This document shows, piece after piece, positions 1 to 8,122 of a stretch of DNA of 64,000 nt. The position numbers and the translations under genes were made by a program. Position 1 is the first letter of the stretch. Each line of letters opens with the position of its first letter. Source of the stretch: Actinospineispora eucalypti. GTDB taxonomy: Bacteria; Actinomycetota; Actinomycetes; Mycobacteriales; Pseudonocardiaceae. Location of the stretch: assembly GCA_014208095.1 (NCBI GenBank), contig JACHMT010000004.1:62001-126000 (forward strand). Direction: 5' to 3'. The notes beneath the pieces are model-generated. The model worked only from the letters and a program-made list of their open reading frames with translations, was not told where the DNA came from and made no database searches.

Positions 1-145
1 CTGGGGCGGCTGGGGCGGCTCGATGATCATCATGGACCTGGGCCGCCGGATGACCATCTCCTACATGATGAACAAGATGGGCGCCGGCATCATCGGCTCC
101 GACCGCAGCGCCGAGTACACCCAGGCCATCTACGCGGCGCTGTAG
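1..145 (+). CDS. Serine hydrolase (beta-lactamase-like), C-terminal fragment
   Basis: This is the 3' end of a gene whose start lies before the window. The frame starting at base 2 reads through to TAG at 143-145 and gives 47 residues. The end contains GGWGGS, then a hydrophobic stretch and SYMMNKMGAG. A glycine-rich GGS followed by a YxMN(K/R)M segment is typical of the C-terminus of class C beta-lactamase-like esterases and serine hydrolases (EstB type). The catalytic SxxK and YxN motifs would lie upstream and cannot be seen. The assignment rests on this short C-terminal signature only. Confidence 0.55.
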   Translation, partial: WGGWGGSMIIMDLGRRMTISYMMNKMGAGIIGSDRSAEYTQAIYAAL

Positions 146-176
146 CCACCGTCCTGGGTGGGTAGCCTGCGGCGGC

Positions 177-1094
177 ATGGAGCAGGGGTTGCGAGGGAAG
201 GTGGCGGTGGTCGCCGGGGCGACCCGGGGCGCGGGGCGGGGGATCGCCGCCGCGCTGGGGGAAGCCGGGGCGACGGTGGTGTGCACCGGGCGCAGCAGCA
301 CCAACCGCCGGTTGGCCTCCGACTACGCCGGCCGGCCGGAGACCATCGAGGAAACCGCCGCGCTGGTCACCGAGCTGGGCGGGGTGGGCATCGCCGAGCC
401 GGTCGACCACCTGGACCCGGAACAGGTGCGCGCACTGGCCGAGCGCATCGGCGCCGCGCACGGGCGGATCGACGTGCTGGTGAACGACATCTGGGGTGCC
501 GAGGTACTCAAGGGCGGCCCGCCCCAGTGGAACACACCGATCTGGGAGCTCGACCTGGCCGACGGGCTGCGCATCCTGCGCCTGGCCGTGGACACCCACC
601 TGATCACCTCGCACCACCTGTTGCCGTTGTTGATCTCCCGTCCGGGCGGGCTTCTGGTGGAGATCACCGATGGCACGGCGGACTACAACGCGGACCGGTA
701 CCGGATATCGGTGTACTACGACCTGGCCAAGGTCGCGGTCAACCGGCTGGCCTTCTCCCAGGGCCACGAACTGGCGCCGCACGGCGCCACGGCGGTCGCG
801 GTCACCCCCGGCTGGCTGCGTTCGGAGATGATGCTGGGCAACTTCGGTGTCACCGAGCGGAACTGGGCGGACGCGCTGCGGGAGGGTGCGGTGCCCGGTT
901 TCCCGACCGCGCCGCCGGGTTTCCGGCACTCCGAGTCGCCCCGGTACGTGGGTCGTGGGGTCGCCGCGCTGGCCGCCGACCCGGACCGTGCCCGGTGGAA
1001 CCAGCGTTCGGTGACCTCGGCCGACCTGGCCCGCGACTACGGCCACACCGACATCGACGGCAACCAACCCGACTCCTGGGCGCACACGACCTAA
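177..1094 (+). CDS. SDR family oxidoreductase
   Basis: A 305-residue short-chain dehydrogenase/reductase. The cofactor loop AGATRGAG (residues 13-20) replaces the usual TGxxxGxG, and the active-site pair is Y181-xxx-K185. The NNAG position reads VNDIWG, as in the atypical SDRs often found beside hydrolases. It is longer than classical SDRs (about 250), with extra residues in the loop after the cofactor site and at the C-terminus. The substrate is unknown. It ends convergently with the AEC transporter gene, the two stop codons overlapping by 4 bp. The ATG at 177 has no clear ribosome binding site. Confidence 0.85.
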   Translation: MEQGLRGKVAVVAGATRGAGRGIAAALGEAGATVVCTGRSSTNRRLASDYAGRPETIEETAALVTELGGVGIAEPVDHLDPEQVRALAERIGAAHGRIDVLVNDIWGAEVLKGGPPQWNTPIWELDLADGLRILRLAVDTHLITSHHLLPLLISRPGGLLVEITDGTADYNADRYRISVYYDLAKVAVNRLAFSQGHELAPHGATAVAVTPGWLRSEMMLGNFGVTERNWADALREGAVPGFPTAPPGFRHSESPRYVGRGVAALAADPDRARWNQRSVTSADLARDYGHTDIDGNQPDSWAHTT

Positions 1095-2038
1095 CCCATG
1101 ACCAGCCACCCGGCGAGCGGCACCGTGAGCACACTGACCACGGTGGACAGCGCGGTCGCCGCCGAAACCAGGTCCGGGTCGGCGCGGTAGCGGCTGGCCA
1201 TCGCGTACACGTTGCCCGCCGAGGGCAGTGCGGCCAGCAGTACCCCGGCCTGCACCCAGAAACGGTCCAGCCCGAGCAGCCCGCCCAGGGTGAACCACAC
1301 GACCAGCGGGTAGAACAGCAGTTTCGCGGCGGTGAGCGCGGAGGCGGCGAGCAGCGTGGACCGGCCGATCCGGAGCCCGGCCAGTGCGCCGCCGAGGGCG
1401 AACAGCGCGGTCGGGCCGGCCGCGCCGCCGAGGAAGGCGAGGAACTTCGCCACCGGCCCGGGCAGCGTCACGCCGAGGGCCGCGACCACCGCGCCGAGCG
1501 CGATGGCCACCACCACCGGGTTGCCCAGTACGCCCCGCCAGAACCGCCCGCCGTCACCGGTCGCCGCGCGGCTCATCAGCATGCCGCCGACCGACATGAG
1601 CACCATGACCTCGGCCAGCACCGCCATGGCCAGCGGCCCGGCGGCCCGCTCGCCGAAGAACGCCAGCATCAACGGAAGCCCGAGGAAGCCCAGGTTGCTC
1701 ACCGTCGCCACGCTGGCCCGGGCCGCCGCGTCCGGCCCCGGCTGAACGAACCGTTCCGCCGCCGCGCGCCGGTGGCCCAGTAGCCGGGACGCGCCGAACA
1801 CCAGGGCGAACACCAACCCGCCGGCGGCCAGGTAGCCGGCGTAGAAAGCCGGGTGGAAGGACTGCCGGATGGGCTGGGCGGCGATCAGCCCGGCGACCAG
1901 CGCCGGCAACCCGAAACGGAAGGAGAACGCGCTCAGCGCCTCCACCGCCCGCGCGTCCACCAACCCGGTGCGCGCGGCCGCCCAGCCCAGCGCGACCACG
2001 CCGAAGACCGGCAGGCTGAGCAGCGCGAACTGGATCAC
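1091..2038 (-). CDS. AEC family transporter
   Basis: A 315-residue integral membrane protein of the auxin efflux carrier (AEC) family. These carriers have about ten membrane helices in two inverted halves and move small organic anions such as malonate or malate. The sequence is almost wholly hydrophobic. It has a typical family N-terminus (LPVFGVVALGW) and a conserved LGFLGLP-type crossover segment at about residues 115-121. It starts with GTG at 2038, overlapping by 4 bp the stop of the upstream dehydrogenase-like gene, so the two are translationally coupled. The substrate cannot be told from sequence; coupling suggests a carboxylate handled by the neighbouring enzyme. Confidence 0.85.
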   Translation of the reverse strand: MIQFALLSLPVFGVVALGWAAARTGLVDARAVEALSAFSFRFGLPALVAGLIAAQPIRQSFHPAFYAGYLAAGGLVFALVFGASRLLGHRRAAAERFVQPGPDAAARASVATVSNLGFLGLPLMLAFFGERAAGPLAMAVLAEVMVLMSVGGMLMSRAATGDGGRFWRGVLGNPVVVAIALGAVVAALGVTLPGPVAKFLAFLGGAAGPTALFALGGALAGLRIGRSTLLAASALTAAKLLFYPLVVWFTLGGLLGLDRFWVQAGVLLAALPSAGNVYAMASRYRADPDLVSAATALSTVVSVLTVPLAGWLVMG

Positions 2039-3006
2039 CGGAGCGCGGGCCGCTCGGTGCCCTCATGCCGCTCGGTGTCCCCGTTCCGCTCGGTGCGCCT
2101 GTGCCGTTCGGTGCCTCCGTCACGCGCGGCGGCCGCGTCGGTGCGGGCCTGGATCGCCCGGATCACGGCCACCATGTCCTCCTCGCCGAGGCCGAGCGCG
2201 GCGGTCTCCGCGTACAGCCGGTGGCAGGCGTCCAGCAGCGGGGTGGCCAGGCCGGCCGCCCGGGCCGCCCCGGCGACCAGCCGGTTGTTCTCCAGCACGT
2301 TGGTGATTGACGCCTGCGCGGCATGGTCGCCGTACAGCAGCTTGTCGATCTTCACCCGGGAGATCGGGCTGGCCATCTGGCCGCCGTTCAGCACCTCGCG
2401 GAACCGGTCCAGGTCCAGGCCGTGCCGCTCGGCGAAGTGGGTGGCCTCGGCCAGCCCGGTGACCAGGGTGATCAGGAAGACGTTCACCGCCAGCTTCATC
2501 ACCAGCCCGTTCGGCACCGGACCGCAGTCGATCACCTGCCGGCACATCGGCCCGAGCAGCGGGCGGATGTCCCGCCCCGCCTCGGTGTCCCCGGCCAGCA
2601 TGGCGACCAGCTCGCCGGCCTCGGCCGGCTTGCGCGAACCGGAAACCGGCGCCTCCAGGTAACGGCCGCCGGCCCGCCGCACGTCGGCCTCCAGCGACCG
2701 GGAGTACTCCGGCTCGGTGGTGCCCATGTGCACGACGGTGTGGCCGGCCACCCGGGCGGCGAAGGCCGGCGTGCCCCGGGCCAGCGTGGCGTCCACGGCC
2801 GCGCCGTCGGCCAGCATCAGCAGCACGGTGGCCGCGCGCCGGAACACCTGGTCCACGCTGGCGGCCACCTCGGCGCCGGCCGCGCGCGCCGCTTCGGCCT
2901 TGCCCGGCGTGCGGTTGTACACGACCAACGGCGTGCCGGCGCGGGCCAGGTTCGCCGCCATCGGCTGCCCCATCACCCCGAGCCCGACAAATCCGACGTC
3001 GCCCAT
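2035..3006 (-). CDS. NAD(P)-dependent oxidoreductase, 3-hydroxyisobutyrate dehydrogenase family
   Basis: A 323-residue beta-hydroxyacid dehydrogenase. The N-terminal Rossmann loop GLGVMG (residues 8-13) is followed by NRT in the cofactor specificity position, which fits NADP. The PVSGS motif and the catalytic lysine in LVMKLAVN mark the family (3-hydroxyisobutyrate dehydrogenase, tartronate semialdehyde reductase, imine reductase-like). It starts at ATG 3006 behind GGGGAGAG. The last 25 residues are a low-complexity tail with TER repeated four times, encoded by a degenerate 18-bp repeat; this tail is not part of the family fold. Its start faces a TetR gene across an operator, so it is probably controlled by that regulator, together with the AEC transporter. 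Confidence 0.85.
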   Translation of the reverse strand: MGDVGFVGLGVMGQPMAANLARAGTPLVVYNRTPGKAEAARAAGAEVAASVDQVFRRAATVLLMLADGAAVDATLARGTPAFAARVAGHTVVHMGTTEPEYSRSLEADVRRAGGRYLEAPVSGSRKPAEAGELVAMLAGDTEAGRDIRPLLGPMCRQVIDCGPVPNGLVMKLAVNVFLITLVTGLAEATHFAERHGLDLDRFREVLNGGQMASPISRVKIDKLLYGDHAAQASITNVLENNRLVAGAARAAGLATPLLDACHRLYAETAALGLGEEDMVAVIRAIQARTDAAAARDGGTERHRRTERNGDTERHEGTERPALR

Positions 3007-3024
3007 CCGGCTCTCCCCTCGAAC

Positions 3025-3060
3025 GACTGAATCAGCCTGCCAAACCGACCGAATCGGCTT
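3025..3060. repeat. 22-bp intergenic repeat, 1.7 units
   Basis: One unit begins GACTGAATCA and continues GCCTGCCAAACC (3025-3046). It is followed by a diverged second unit starting GACCGAATCGG. It has the same 22-bp period and the same GACTGAATCA core as the arrays near 19.5, 20.5, 31.6 and 43.8 kb. It lies between the start of the oxidoreductase gene and the TetR operator. Confidence 0.6.
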
Positions 3061-3067
3061 GGGGGCT

Positions 3068-3098
3068 TATGACAGCTGTCATAGGACAGGTGTCATAG
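3068..3098. promoter_or_regulatory. TetR operator, two palindromic half repeats
   Basis: A perfect 16-bp palindrome, TATGACAGCTGTCATA (3068-3083), is followed at once by a second, weaker copy GGACAGGTGTCA (3084-3095). Both have the form TGACAnnTGTCA. The pair ends 10 bp before the ATG of the tetR gene and lies 62 bp from the divergent oxidoreductase start. This is the position expected of an autoregulatory TetR operator that also controls the divergent operon. Confidence 0.75.
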
Positions 3099-3107
3099 TA
3101 TGCGAGC

Positions 3108-3695
3108 ATGGGCGAACGGGCAGCGCGCGAGCGGATGGTTTTCAGCGCGGCGCAGTTGATGCGCCGCCACGGCGTGGTCGGTACCGGTCTGCGCGCGGTG
3201 TTGGCGCACGCCCGCGCCCCGCGCGGGTCGCTCGGCCACTACTTCCCGGGGGGCAAGGAACAGCTGGTCAACGAGGCGGTCGCGTGGGGCGGCCGATACG
3301 CCGGCCGGCGCGTCCCCCGGTTCATGGCGGCGCTGGGCGAACGCCGGACGCCGAGCGGGCTGTTCCGCGCCATGACCGCGCAGTGGGCGGACGAGTGGGC
3401 ATCGGCCGGCTACCAGGCCGGCGGCTGCCCGGTGGTGGCGGCCGCCGTGGACTGCGCGGACAGCGCCGAGTCGACCCGCGCGGCCGTCTCGGCGGCGTTC
3501 GACGAATGGCGCTCACCGGTGGCCGCCGCACTGGTGGAGATGGGCGTGCCGGCCGAGCGGGCGCCGGCGCTGGCCACCCTCATGGTGAGCGCGGTGGAGG
3601 GGGCGGTGCTGATCTCCAGGGCCGAACGCAGCCCGGACGCGCTGCACACCGTGGCCCGCGAGCTCGGCCCACTGCTCGACGCGGCCCGCGGTTGA
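3108..3695 (+). CDS. TetR/AcrR family transcriptional regulator
   Basis: A 195-residue regulator. The N-terminal helix-turn-helix region runs to about residue 50 (GTGLRAVLAHARAPRGSLGHYFPGGK). The C-terminal domain belongs to the TetR_C type seen in LmrA/YxaF-like repressors (GGCPVVAAAVD), which bind hydrophobic or aromatic ligands. The gene is divergent from the oxidoreductase/AEC operon, with a double palindrome just ahead of its start. It is therefore likely an autorepressor that also controls those two genes. The ligand is unknown. The short leader (10 bp from operator to ATG, no clear ribosome binding site) suggests a nearly leaderless transcript. Confidence 0.88.
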   Translation: MGERAARERMVFSAAQLMRRHGVVGTGLRAVLAHARAPRGSLGHYFPGGKEQLVNEAVAWGGRYAGRRVPRFMAALGERRTPSGLFRAMTAQWADEWASAGYQAGGCPVVAAAVDCADSAESTRAAVSAAFDEWRSPVAAALVEMGVPAERAPALATLMVSAVEGAVLISRAERSPDALHTVARELGPLLDAARG

Positions 3696-3710
3696 CCACG
3701 CTGAACGGCT

Positions 3711-4283
3711 CTACAGCTTTCGCCCGGTGAAGGCGAGCAGGCGGATGCCGGCCGGGTCGCCCGGCGCGGCCGGCTGCTCCGGGCCGAACGCCTCCGGGCT
3801 GCGCCCGCCGGAGAGCAGCCCCTGACCGATGGCCAGCGCCGACTCGAGCAGCTGGTCGGCGGGCATCGGGCGGCCGGTGGCGTGCGCCAGGTCCGCGCAG
3901 TGCGTGGTGATGTCGAAGACCGCGATGTTCATCGCCAGCTCGCCGGGCACCTGCCCGAAGTGGCCGAGCTCGACGGTCGAGGTGAGCGAGTCGGCCGGGC
4001 GGAACGCGGCGGCCAGCCGGTCGGCGGCGGTGGAGAAGACCTCGGCCGGCTCGGCGTCGCCGAGCAGGTCGGCGCCCATAGTCCCGGTGAGCTCGTCCTT
4101 GGTCAGCGAGCCCCGCTCCCGCGCGCCGCCCATCGTGGTGGTCGTGGCGACCATGTGGTTGACCAGCGCGCGCACCGTCCAGTCGGTGCACGGGGTCGGC
4201 CGGCCGAGCTGCTCGGGGGACAGGTCGGTGATCAGTGCGGTGGCCTCGCGGTTGGCGTCGTCGAACAGTGCGCGCAGGTCCAT
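3711..4283 (-). CDS. TIGR03086 family metal-binding protein (DinB/mycothiol-transferase fold)
   Basis: A 190-residue protein of the TIGR03086 group, a branch of the mycothiol-dependent maleylpyruvate isomerase/DinB four-helix fold common in actinobacteria. The signature TPCTDWTVRALVNHM (residues 30-44) carries the first metal-binding histidine; further histidines lie in the FDITTHCADLAHA segment. Most members have no tested function, and a thiol-dependent transferase or isomerase role is inferred from the fold. It starts at ATG 4283 behind AAAGGAGA. It may be co-transcribed with the thioesterase gene 31 bp upstream. It converges with the TetR gene. Confidence 0.85.
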   Translation of the reverse strand: MDLRALFDDANREATALITDLSPEQLGRPTPCTDWTVRALVNHMVATTTTMGGARERGSLTKDELTGTMGADLLGDAEPAEVFSTAADRLAAAFRPADSLTSTVELGHFGQVPGELAMNIAVFDITTHCADLAHATGRPMPADQLLESALAIGQGLLSGGRSPEAFGPEQPAAPGDPAGIRLLAFTGRKL

Positions 4284-4314
4284 CGGGCTCTCCTTTGAGC
4301 GTGAGACTGCGAAA

Positions 4315-5154
4315 CTACCGGGGGGCGACGAGCAGGGGTTGGCCGGCGGTGCCGACCGGCCCGGTGGCGTCGGCCAGCTCGCAGTGGGTGAGGCCGATGC
4401 CGTCCGGGCCGTAGTCGCTGCGGGCGGCCAGGTAGGTCCACTCGGACTCCGGGTGGCGCATCAGCGTCACGGTGAGCGCCGGCGGGATGAACAGCCATTC
4501 GTCCAGCGGCAGCGCGGCGGAGACCCCGTTCGCCGAGTCGACCACCAGCAGCACCCGCTGCGACCCGGTCAGCGGGCGGTCGGGCAGCAGCGGCACGCGG
4601 ACCCGGGTCCACACCCGCGCCGGTCCCGGCACGTGGTATCCGCCGGTCACGAAGCGCCACTCGATCGCCTCGCCGTAACCCCACTCGGTGAGCCCGGGGA
4701 AGTACCGCTGCGGCTGGGGGCCGGGCAGCGGCGGCGGAGCGGTCCCATCCGCCGGGTCCGCGCCGTCGGGCCGAGCGCCGTCGGGCCCGGCGCCGTTGGG
4801 ACGAGCGCCGTTCGGGCCGCTTCCGGTGGCGATGAACCAGGCGCGCGCGGTGACCACCAGCCGGCCGTCCACCCGCAGCGCCGCCTCGACCAGCTGGGTG
4901 CGCCGGCCCGGCCGGGGCACCGAGGTGCTGACCTCACCCACGCGCCGGGGGATCGGGCCGTGGAAGTCCACCGCGATGCGGGCCAGCCGCAGGTTCGGGG
5001 TCTCACCCCGCACCAGGTCCTCCAGCACGGTGCCGAGCAATGCGGCCGGCGGCCCGCCGTGCTGCATCTCCGGGTCCCACGGACTGGTGGTGGCCTCGGT
5101 CGGCAGGTACCGGTTCGTCCCCACCGGCCGGTAGAAGCTGCCCGCCTCGCTCAC
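4315..5154 (-). CDS. Thioesterase family protein (acyl-CoA thioesterase-like)
   Basis: A 279-residue protein with a tandem hotdog layout: an N-terminal half with HGGPPAALL and a C-terminal half with the WTYL(A)ARSDYGPDGIG pattern of TesB-like/DUF4442-type thioesterases. It probably hydrolyses an acyl-CoA. I chose GTG 5154 because homology starts at SEAGSFYRP and an upstream in-frame start would add about 55 proline- and arginine-rich residues of no family character. Between the halves there is a low-complexity linker in which five-residue units (PNGAR, PNGAG, PDGAR, PDGAD) repeat, encoded by a 15-bp DNA repeat near 4760-4825. Confidence 0.75.
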   Translation of the reverse strand: MSEAGSFYRPVGTNRYLPTEATTSPWDPEMQHGGPPAALLGTVLEDLVRGETPNLRLARIAVDFHGPIPRRVGEVSTSVPRPGRRTQLVEAALRVDGRLVVTARAWFIATGSGPNGARPNGAGPDGARPDGADPADGTAPPPLPGPQPQRYFPGLTEWGYGEAIEWRFVTGGYHVPGPARVWTRVRVPLLPDRPLTGSQRVLLVVDSANGVSAALPLDEWLFIPPALTVTLMRHPESEWTYLAARSDYGPDGIGLTHCELADATGPVGTAGQPLLVAPR

Positions 5155-5477
5155 CCGGCCGACCTTACCCAGCCGTCCCGGGCATCGCCCGGGTAGTTCG
5201 GTGGAGGCACGAAGCGGAACGAGTGCGGACCGGGGGGTCACCCGCCTAGCCCCGCTCCGTGCCGTTTCCCAGCGACCGCCAGGGGGTGCGGCGGCCGCTG
5301 CGCTGGGTAGCGAGGTCAATTGTGCCCGCCCGAATCATGATCTGCATCACACTCGGATGGATGTCAGTCGAATGGCCGCTCACTCTCACCGGAGTGGCAG
5401 TTCTTACTTCGGTGATGTGCGTGTGGTGCATGCGACGGGTCGGTTAGGCCGAACCGGTCACGTTCCGCGCGCGGGTC
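5155..5477. other. Intergenic region without a confident gene
   Basis: This 323-bp stretch is less GC-rich than its surroundings. The only candidate is a 36-codon frame on the + strand (5337-5447), starting at an ATG and predicting one hydrophobic helix with three cysteines. It has no ribosome binding site and no recognised family, so I do not call it a gene. Otherwise it should hold the promoter of the leftward thioesterase operon. Confidence 0.4.
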
Positions 5478-5693
5478 TCATCTGTGGGTCTGCCCCCGCT
5501 GCTCGGCGGCGGTCACGGCGGAGGCGATCTCGGCCACGCCCCGGTACTCGCCGGGGGGCAGCGCCCAGAGCGCGTGCCGGGTCTGCGCGTCCACGCCGTT
5601 GTAGTCGGCCCAGGACAGGATTTCCCAGGTTTGCGCCGGGAAGCGGATGCCTTGCAGTGCGGCGGCTATGAGCTGGATGGTGCGGTCGGTCAC
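5478..5693 (-). CDS. DUF2795 domain-containing small protein
   Basis: A 71-residue protein matching the DUF2795 pattern: a short N-terminal helix, then FPAQTWEILSWA and a late LPPGEYRGVAEI. Proteins with this domain are common and short in actinobacteria; their function is unknown. It stands alone, with non-coding DNA on both sides, and starts at ATG 5693. Confidence 0.75.
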   Translation of the reverse strand: MTDRTIQLIAAALQGIRFPAQTWEILSWADYNGVDAQTRHALWALPPGEYRGVAEIASAVTAAEQRGQTHR

Positions 5694-6441
5694 GGCCCAC
5701 CTCCGGGAGCGTCGCAGCGATGTGTCCTACATCACACTACTCCCTCGCCGGCGAGGGTGCCCGCGGCTTTTGCGACTTTTGAGGCCAATGGTGTGAAAGT
5801 GACGCGTGAGATTTGATCTCCGATGTGGCCCCGGGTCCGGGCGCGTCCCGGTTGTTGTCTGTGCAATCGAATCAAATTCCCGGGCCTGAGCGCCATCGAA
5901 TACTAACTCCACGCTAAGAATTTCGGCCGACCTGTGCTATCACGGGTGGATCTCGAAAACCTTGCACTAGATCTCTTTGAGCGGTGCGTGGATCGCGGTA
6001 CTTTCCGATCATCGTGACGTGTGGTGCTGGATGTGACTAGTGATGAGTGCATCCGGACCCGCGTGACGGGGGGTTAGGGCCGGTCGCAGGGGTGGTTCTC
6101 GACCGGTCCGCGTAACGAGGGGGCTCGTTGCGCCGTGACGCCGGTCGTTATTGGCCGGCGTGGTTCGCGCGGCCTGGGTCGCGCGTTCGGTGACCGGTGT
6201 CGCGCTGGCGTGTGCCGGTATCTGGGCTGGTCAAAGACGTACGGGTGTTGTCCTGTGCGCTCGCGGCCGGCCACGAGGGGTAGTCGGGTCGGGACCGGGT
6301 GACCGGTCGCGGCGGGTCGGCAAACGGGTTACCTGGATGCCGGCTGTCCGCGAAATGAAAGCAGCCTAAGAACTACGTTCCGTGTGGAACATTTTTCTTG
6401 CGGTTACCTAAGTTCTGCGGTAGCAATAAAGGGCACTAAAA
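5694..6441. other. Long non-coding leader region
   Basis: About 750 bp with no convincing coding frame. Several stretches (5860-5960, 6360-6440) are unusually AT-rich for this genome. A small palindrome, GTTCC-GTGT-GGAAC (6377-6390), is followed by ATTTTT and could be an operator or a weak terminator. It is nested inside an outer pair, CCTAAGAACT (6365-6374) and CCTAAGTTCT (6407-6416), that share the CCTAAG core and oppose AGAACT to AGTTCT. The region most likely holds the promoter and leader of the small secreted protein at 6489. Confidence 0.45.
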
Positions 6442-6463
6442 CCTCCCGGCGCTCGCCGGGAGG
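6442..6463 (+). promoter_or_regulatory. Leader hairpin upstream of small secreted protein gene
   Basis: CCTCCCGGCG and CGCCGGGAGG form a 10-bp inverted repeat with almost no loop (effectively a 9-bp stem with a 4-base loop). It ends 12 bases before the AAGGAG ribosome binding site (6476-6481). Its place in the transcript leader, and the lack of a T-run after it, suggest translational or RNA-stability control rather than a terminator. Confidence 0.6.
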
Positions 6464-6488
6464 GTGGTTTCCACGAAGGAGAAATCTC

Positions 6489-6707
6489 GTGCGCAAGCTT
6501 CACAAGGTGGCGGTCCCGGCGTCCGTGACCACCGCCGCGATGCTTATTGGCAGTGGCACTGCGTTTGCCCAGGACGCGGGCGCTGGTGCGGCCGCGGGTG
6601 GCAGCGTCGACGTCGGTGGCCTTTTGGGTGGCCTGGGGAGCGCGCTGGGCGGCCTGCCCATCGTGGGTGGCCTGCTTTCCAGCATTCTGGGGCTCATCGG
6701 GCTCTGA
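6489..6707 (+). CDS. Small secreted glycine/leucine-rich protein
   Basis: A 72-residue preprotein. The start is GTG 6489, fixed by a perfect AAGGAG (6476-6481) seven bases upstream. It has a Sec signal peptide: basic VRKLHK, a hydrophobic core, then cleavage after AFA at about residue 27. The mature part is about 45 residues of glycine, leucine, alanine and serine with repeated GGLLGGLG and GGLPIVGGLLSSI segments and no cysteine. It resembles other tiny hydrophobic secreted proteins of actinomycetes, but it has neither the chaplin pattern nor the paired cysteines of rodlins, so I do not assign a family. A strong ribosome binding site, a leader hairpin and two terminators suggest a highly expressed single-gene transcript. 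Confidence 0.72.
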   Translation: MRKLHKVAVPASVTTAAMLIGSGTAFAQDAGAGAAAGGSVDVGGLLGGLGSALGGLPIVGGLLSSILGLIGL

Positions 6708-6713
6708 TCCCAC

Positions 6714-6742
6714 CGAGCCGTTTACCCCTGTTGAACGGCTCG
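6714..6742 (+). terminator. Hairpin terminator after small secreted protein gene
   Basis: CGAGCCGTT (6714-6722) pairs perfectly with AACGGCTCG (6734-6742) over an 11-base loop, starting 7 bases after the stop codon. There is no U-run, as usual in high-GC actinobacteria. Confidence 0.65.
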
Positions 6743-6773
6743 AGGGGAGCAAGGTGCACGTGAGTTACGGCAG

Positions 6774-6811
6774 CCGTTGCGCGCGGTGATGAGGTCCACC
6801 GCGCGCAACGG
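6774..6811. terminator. Strong bidirectional hairpin terminator
   Basis: CCGTTGCGCGCGGTG (6774-6788) and its exact inverse CACCGCGCGCAACGG (6797-6811) form a 15-bp perfect stem with an 8-base loop. It lies between the convergent secreted-protein gene and dinB, where it can stop transcription from both sides. Confidence 0.75.
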
Positions 6812-6918
6812 TTCGCCGAAATTGTCTGATTGCCCGCGTGGGGTAGTCGCGTCCTTATTACGGGACTATCTCGACCGTTTTTTCCGCACCGCGAAACCGC
6901 TGCCCGGATTTCCCCGAT

Positions 6919-8103
6919 TCAGTCCGGCAGCATGGGCATGTCCGCATCCAGCTCGCGGCCCAGCAGCACGCCCCGGGTGACCGCCGTCCGGCCGAACCGG
7001 GTCCGGGCCAGGTCCACCGCCGTGTCCAGTTCCGGCGGTGGCCGGTCGAAGGGCAGGGTCAGCTGCCCGGTGGATGCCTCGGCCAGGTTGCCCACCGCGA
7101 TGCCGATCAAAGTCAGGCCCCGGCTGTCGATCATCGGACGGGCCGCGCGCAGCAGCGTGCGGGCCGAGGTGAGGACCGTCTGGGTGTGCGCGGTGGCCTC
7201 GGCCATCGTGTGGGACCGGGTCGCCCGGGTGTAGTCGGCGAACCGCAGCCGCAGGGTCACCGTCCGCCCGATCCGCTCGGCCGCCCGCATCCGCCGGGTG
7301 ACCCGGTCCACCAACCCGATCAGCATGGTTTCCACCTCGGCCCACGGCCGGGGGCGGCGGCCCAGCGCGCGCTGCGAACCGATGGAGCCGCGCCGGCGCC
7401 CGGGTTGCACCACCCGGGGGTCCCGGTTGTGCGCCAGCGCGTGCAGGTGCCGCCCGGACGCCCGGCCGAGCAGGGCCACCAGCGTGGCCTCGGTGAGCTC
7501 GGCGACCTCGGCCACGGTGGTGATGCCCCAGCCGTGCAGCTTGCCGGCGGTGACCTCGCCGACCCCCCACAGCATCCGCACCGGCAGCGGGTGCAGGAAC
7601 GCCAGCTCGCCCTCGGTGGGCACCACCAGCAGCCCGTCCGGCTTGGCCACCCGGCTGGCCACCTTGGCCAGGAACTTGGTGCGCGCCACGCCGACGGTGA
7701 TGGGCAGCCCGACCTGCTCCGCCACCCGCGCGCGCAGCCGGGCGGCGATCCGCTCCGGGGTCTCCCCGGTCAGCCGCCGCAGGCCGCCGACCTCGAGGAA
7801 CGCCTCATCGATGGACAGGCCCTCGACCAGCGGCGTGGTGTCGTGGAAGACCTCGAACACCGCCCGACTGGCCTCGGTGTACGCCTCGAACCGGGGCGGC
7901 ACGACGATCGCCCCCGGGCACAGCCGGCGGGCCTGCGCACCGCCCATCGCGGTGCGCACGCCATGGGCCTTGGCCTGATAAGAGGCCGCCAGCACCACGC
8001 CCCCGCCGACGATCACCGGCCGGCCGCGCAGCCGGGGGTCGTCGCGCTGCTCGACCGAGGCGTAGAAGGAGTCCAGGTCGGCGTGCAGGATCGACTCGGA
8101 CAC
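6919..8103 (-). CDS. dinB: DNA polymerase IV (Y-family)
   Basis: A 394-residue Y-family translesion polymerase. The N-terminal catalytic block LHADLDSFYASVEQRDDP supplies the first metal-binding Asp, and SIDEAFLEV carries the second acidic pair. Helix-hairpin-helix, thumb and little-finger regions follow. I chose GTG 8103 because it places VSESILHADLDSFY at the N-terminus as in other DinB proteins. The C-terminus ends PDADMPMLPD without an obvious beta-clamp-binding pentapeptide; QLTLPF about 40 residues before the end may serve as the clamp motif. It follows the P450 gene by 19 bp and may share its transcript. No LexA box was seen. Confidence 0.9.
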   Translation of the reverse strand: MSESILHADLDSFYASVEQRDDPRLRGRPVIVGGGVVLAASYQAKAHGVRTAMGGAQARRLCPGAIVVPPRFEAYTEASRAVFEVFHDTTPLVEGLSIDEAFLEVGGLRRLTGETPERIAARLRARVAEQVGLPITVGVARTKFLAKVASRVAKPDGLLVVPTEGELAFLHPLPVRMLWGVGEVTAGKLHGWGITTVAEVAELTEATLVALLGRASGRHLHALAHNRDPRVVQPGRRRGSIGSQRALGRRPRPWAEVETMLIGLVDRVTRRMRAAERIGRTVTLRLRFADYTRATRSHTMAEATAHTQTVLTSARTLLRAARPMIDSRGLTLIGIAVGNLAEASTGQLTLPFDRPPPELDTAVDLARTRFGRTAVTRGVLLGRELDADMPMLPD

Positions 8104-8122
8104 GAACAGATGTTCGCATACC

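Noticed and set aside
5337..5447. A 36-codon hydrophobic peptide on the plus strand
   Set aside because: No ribosome binding site, no known family; kept only as a remark on the region.
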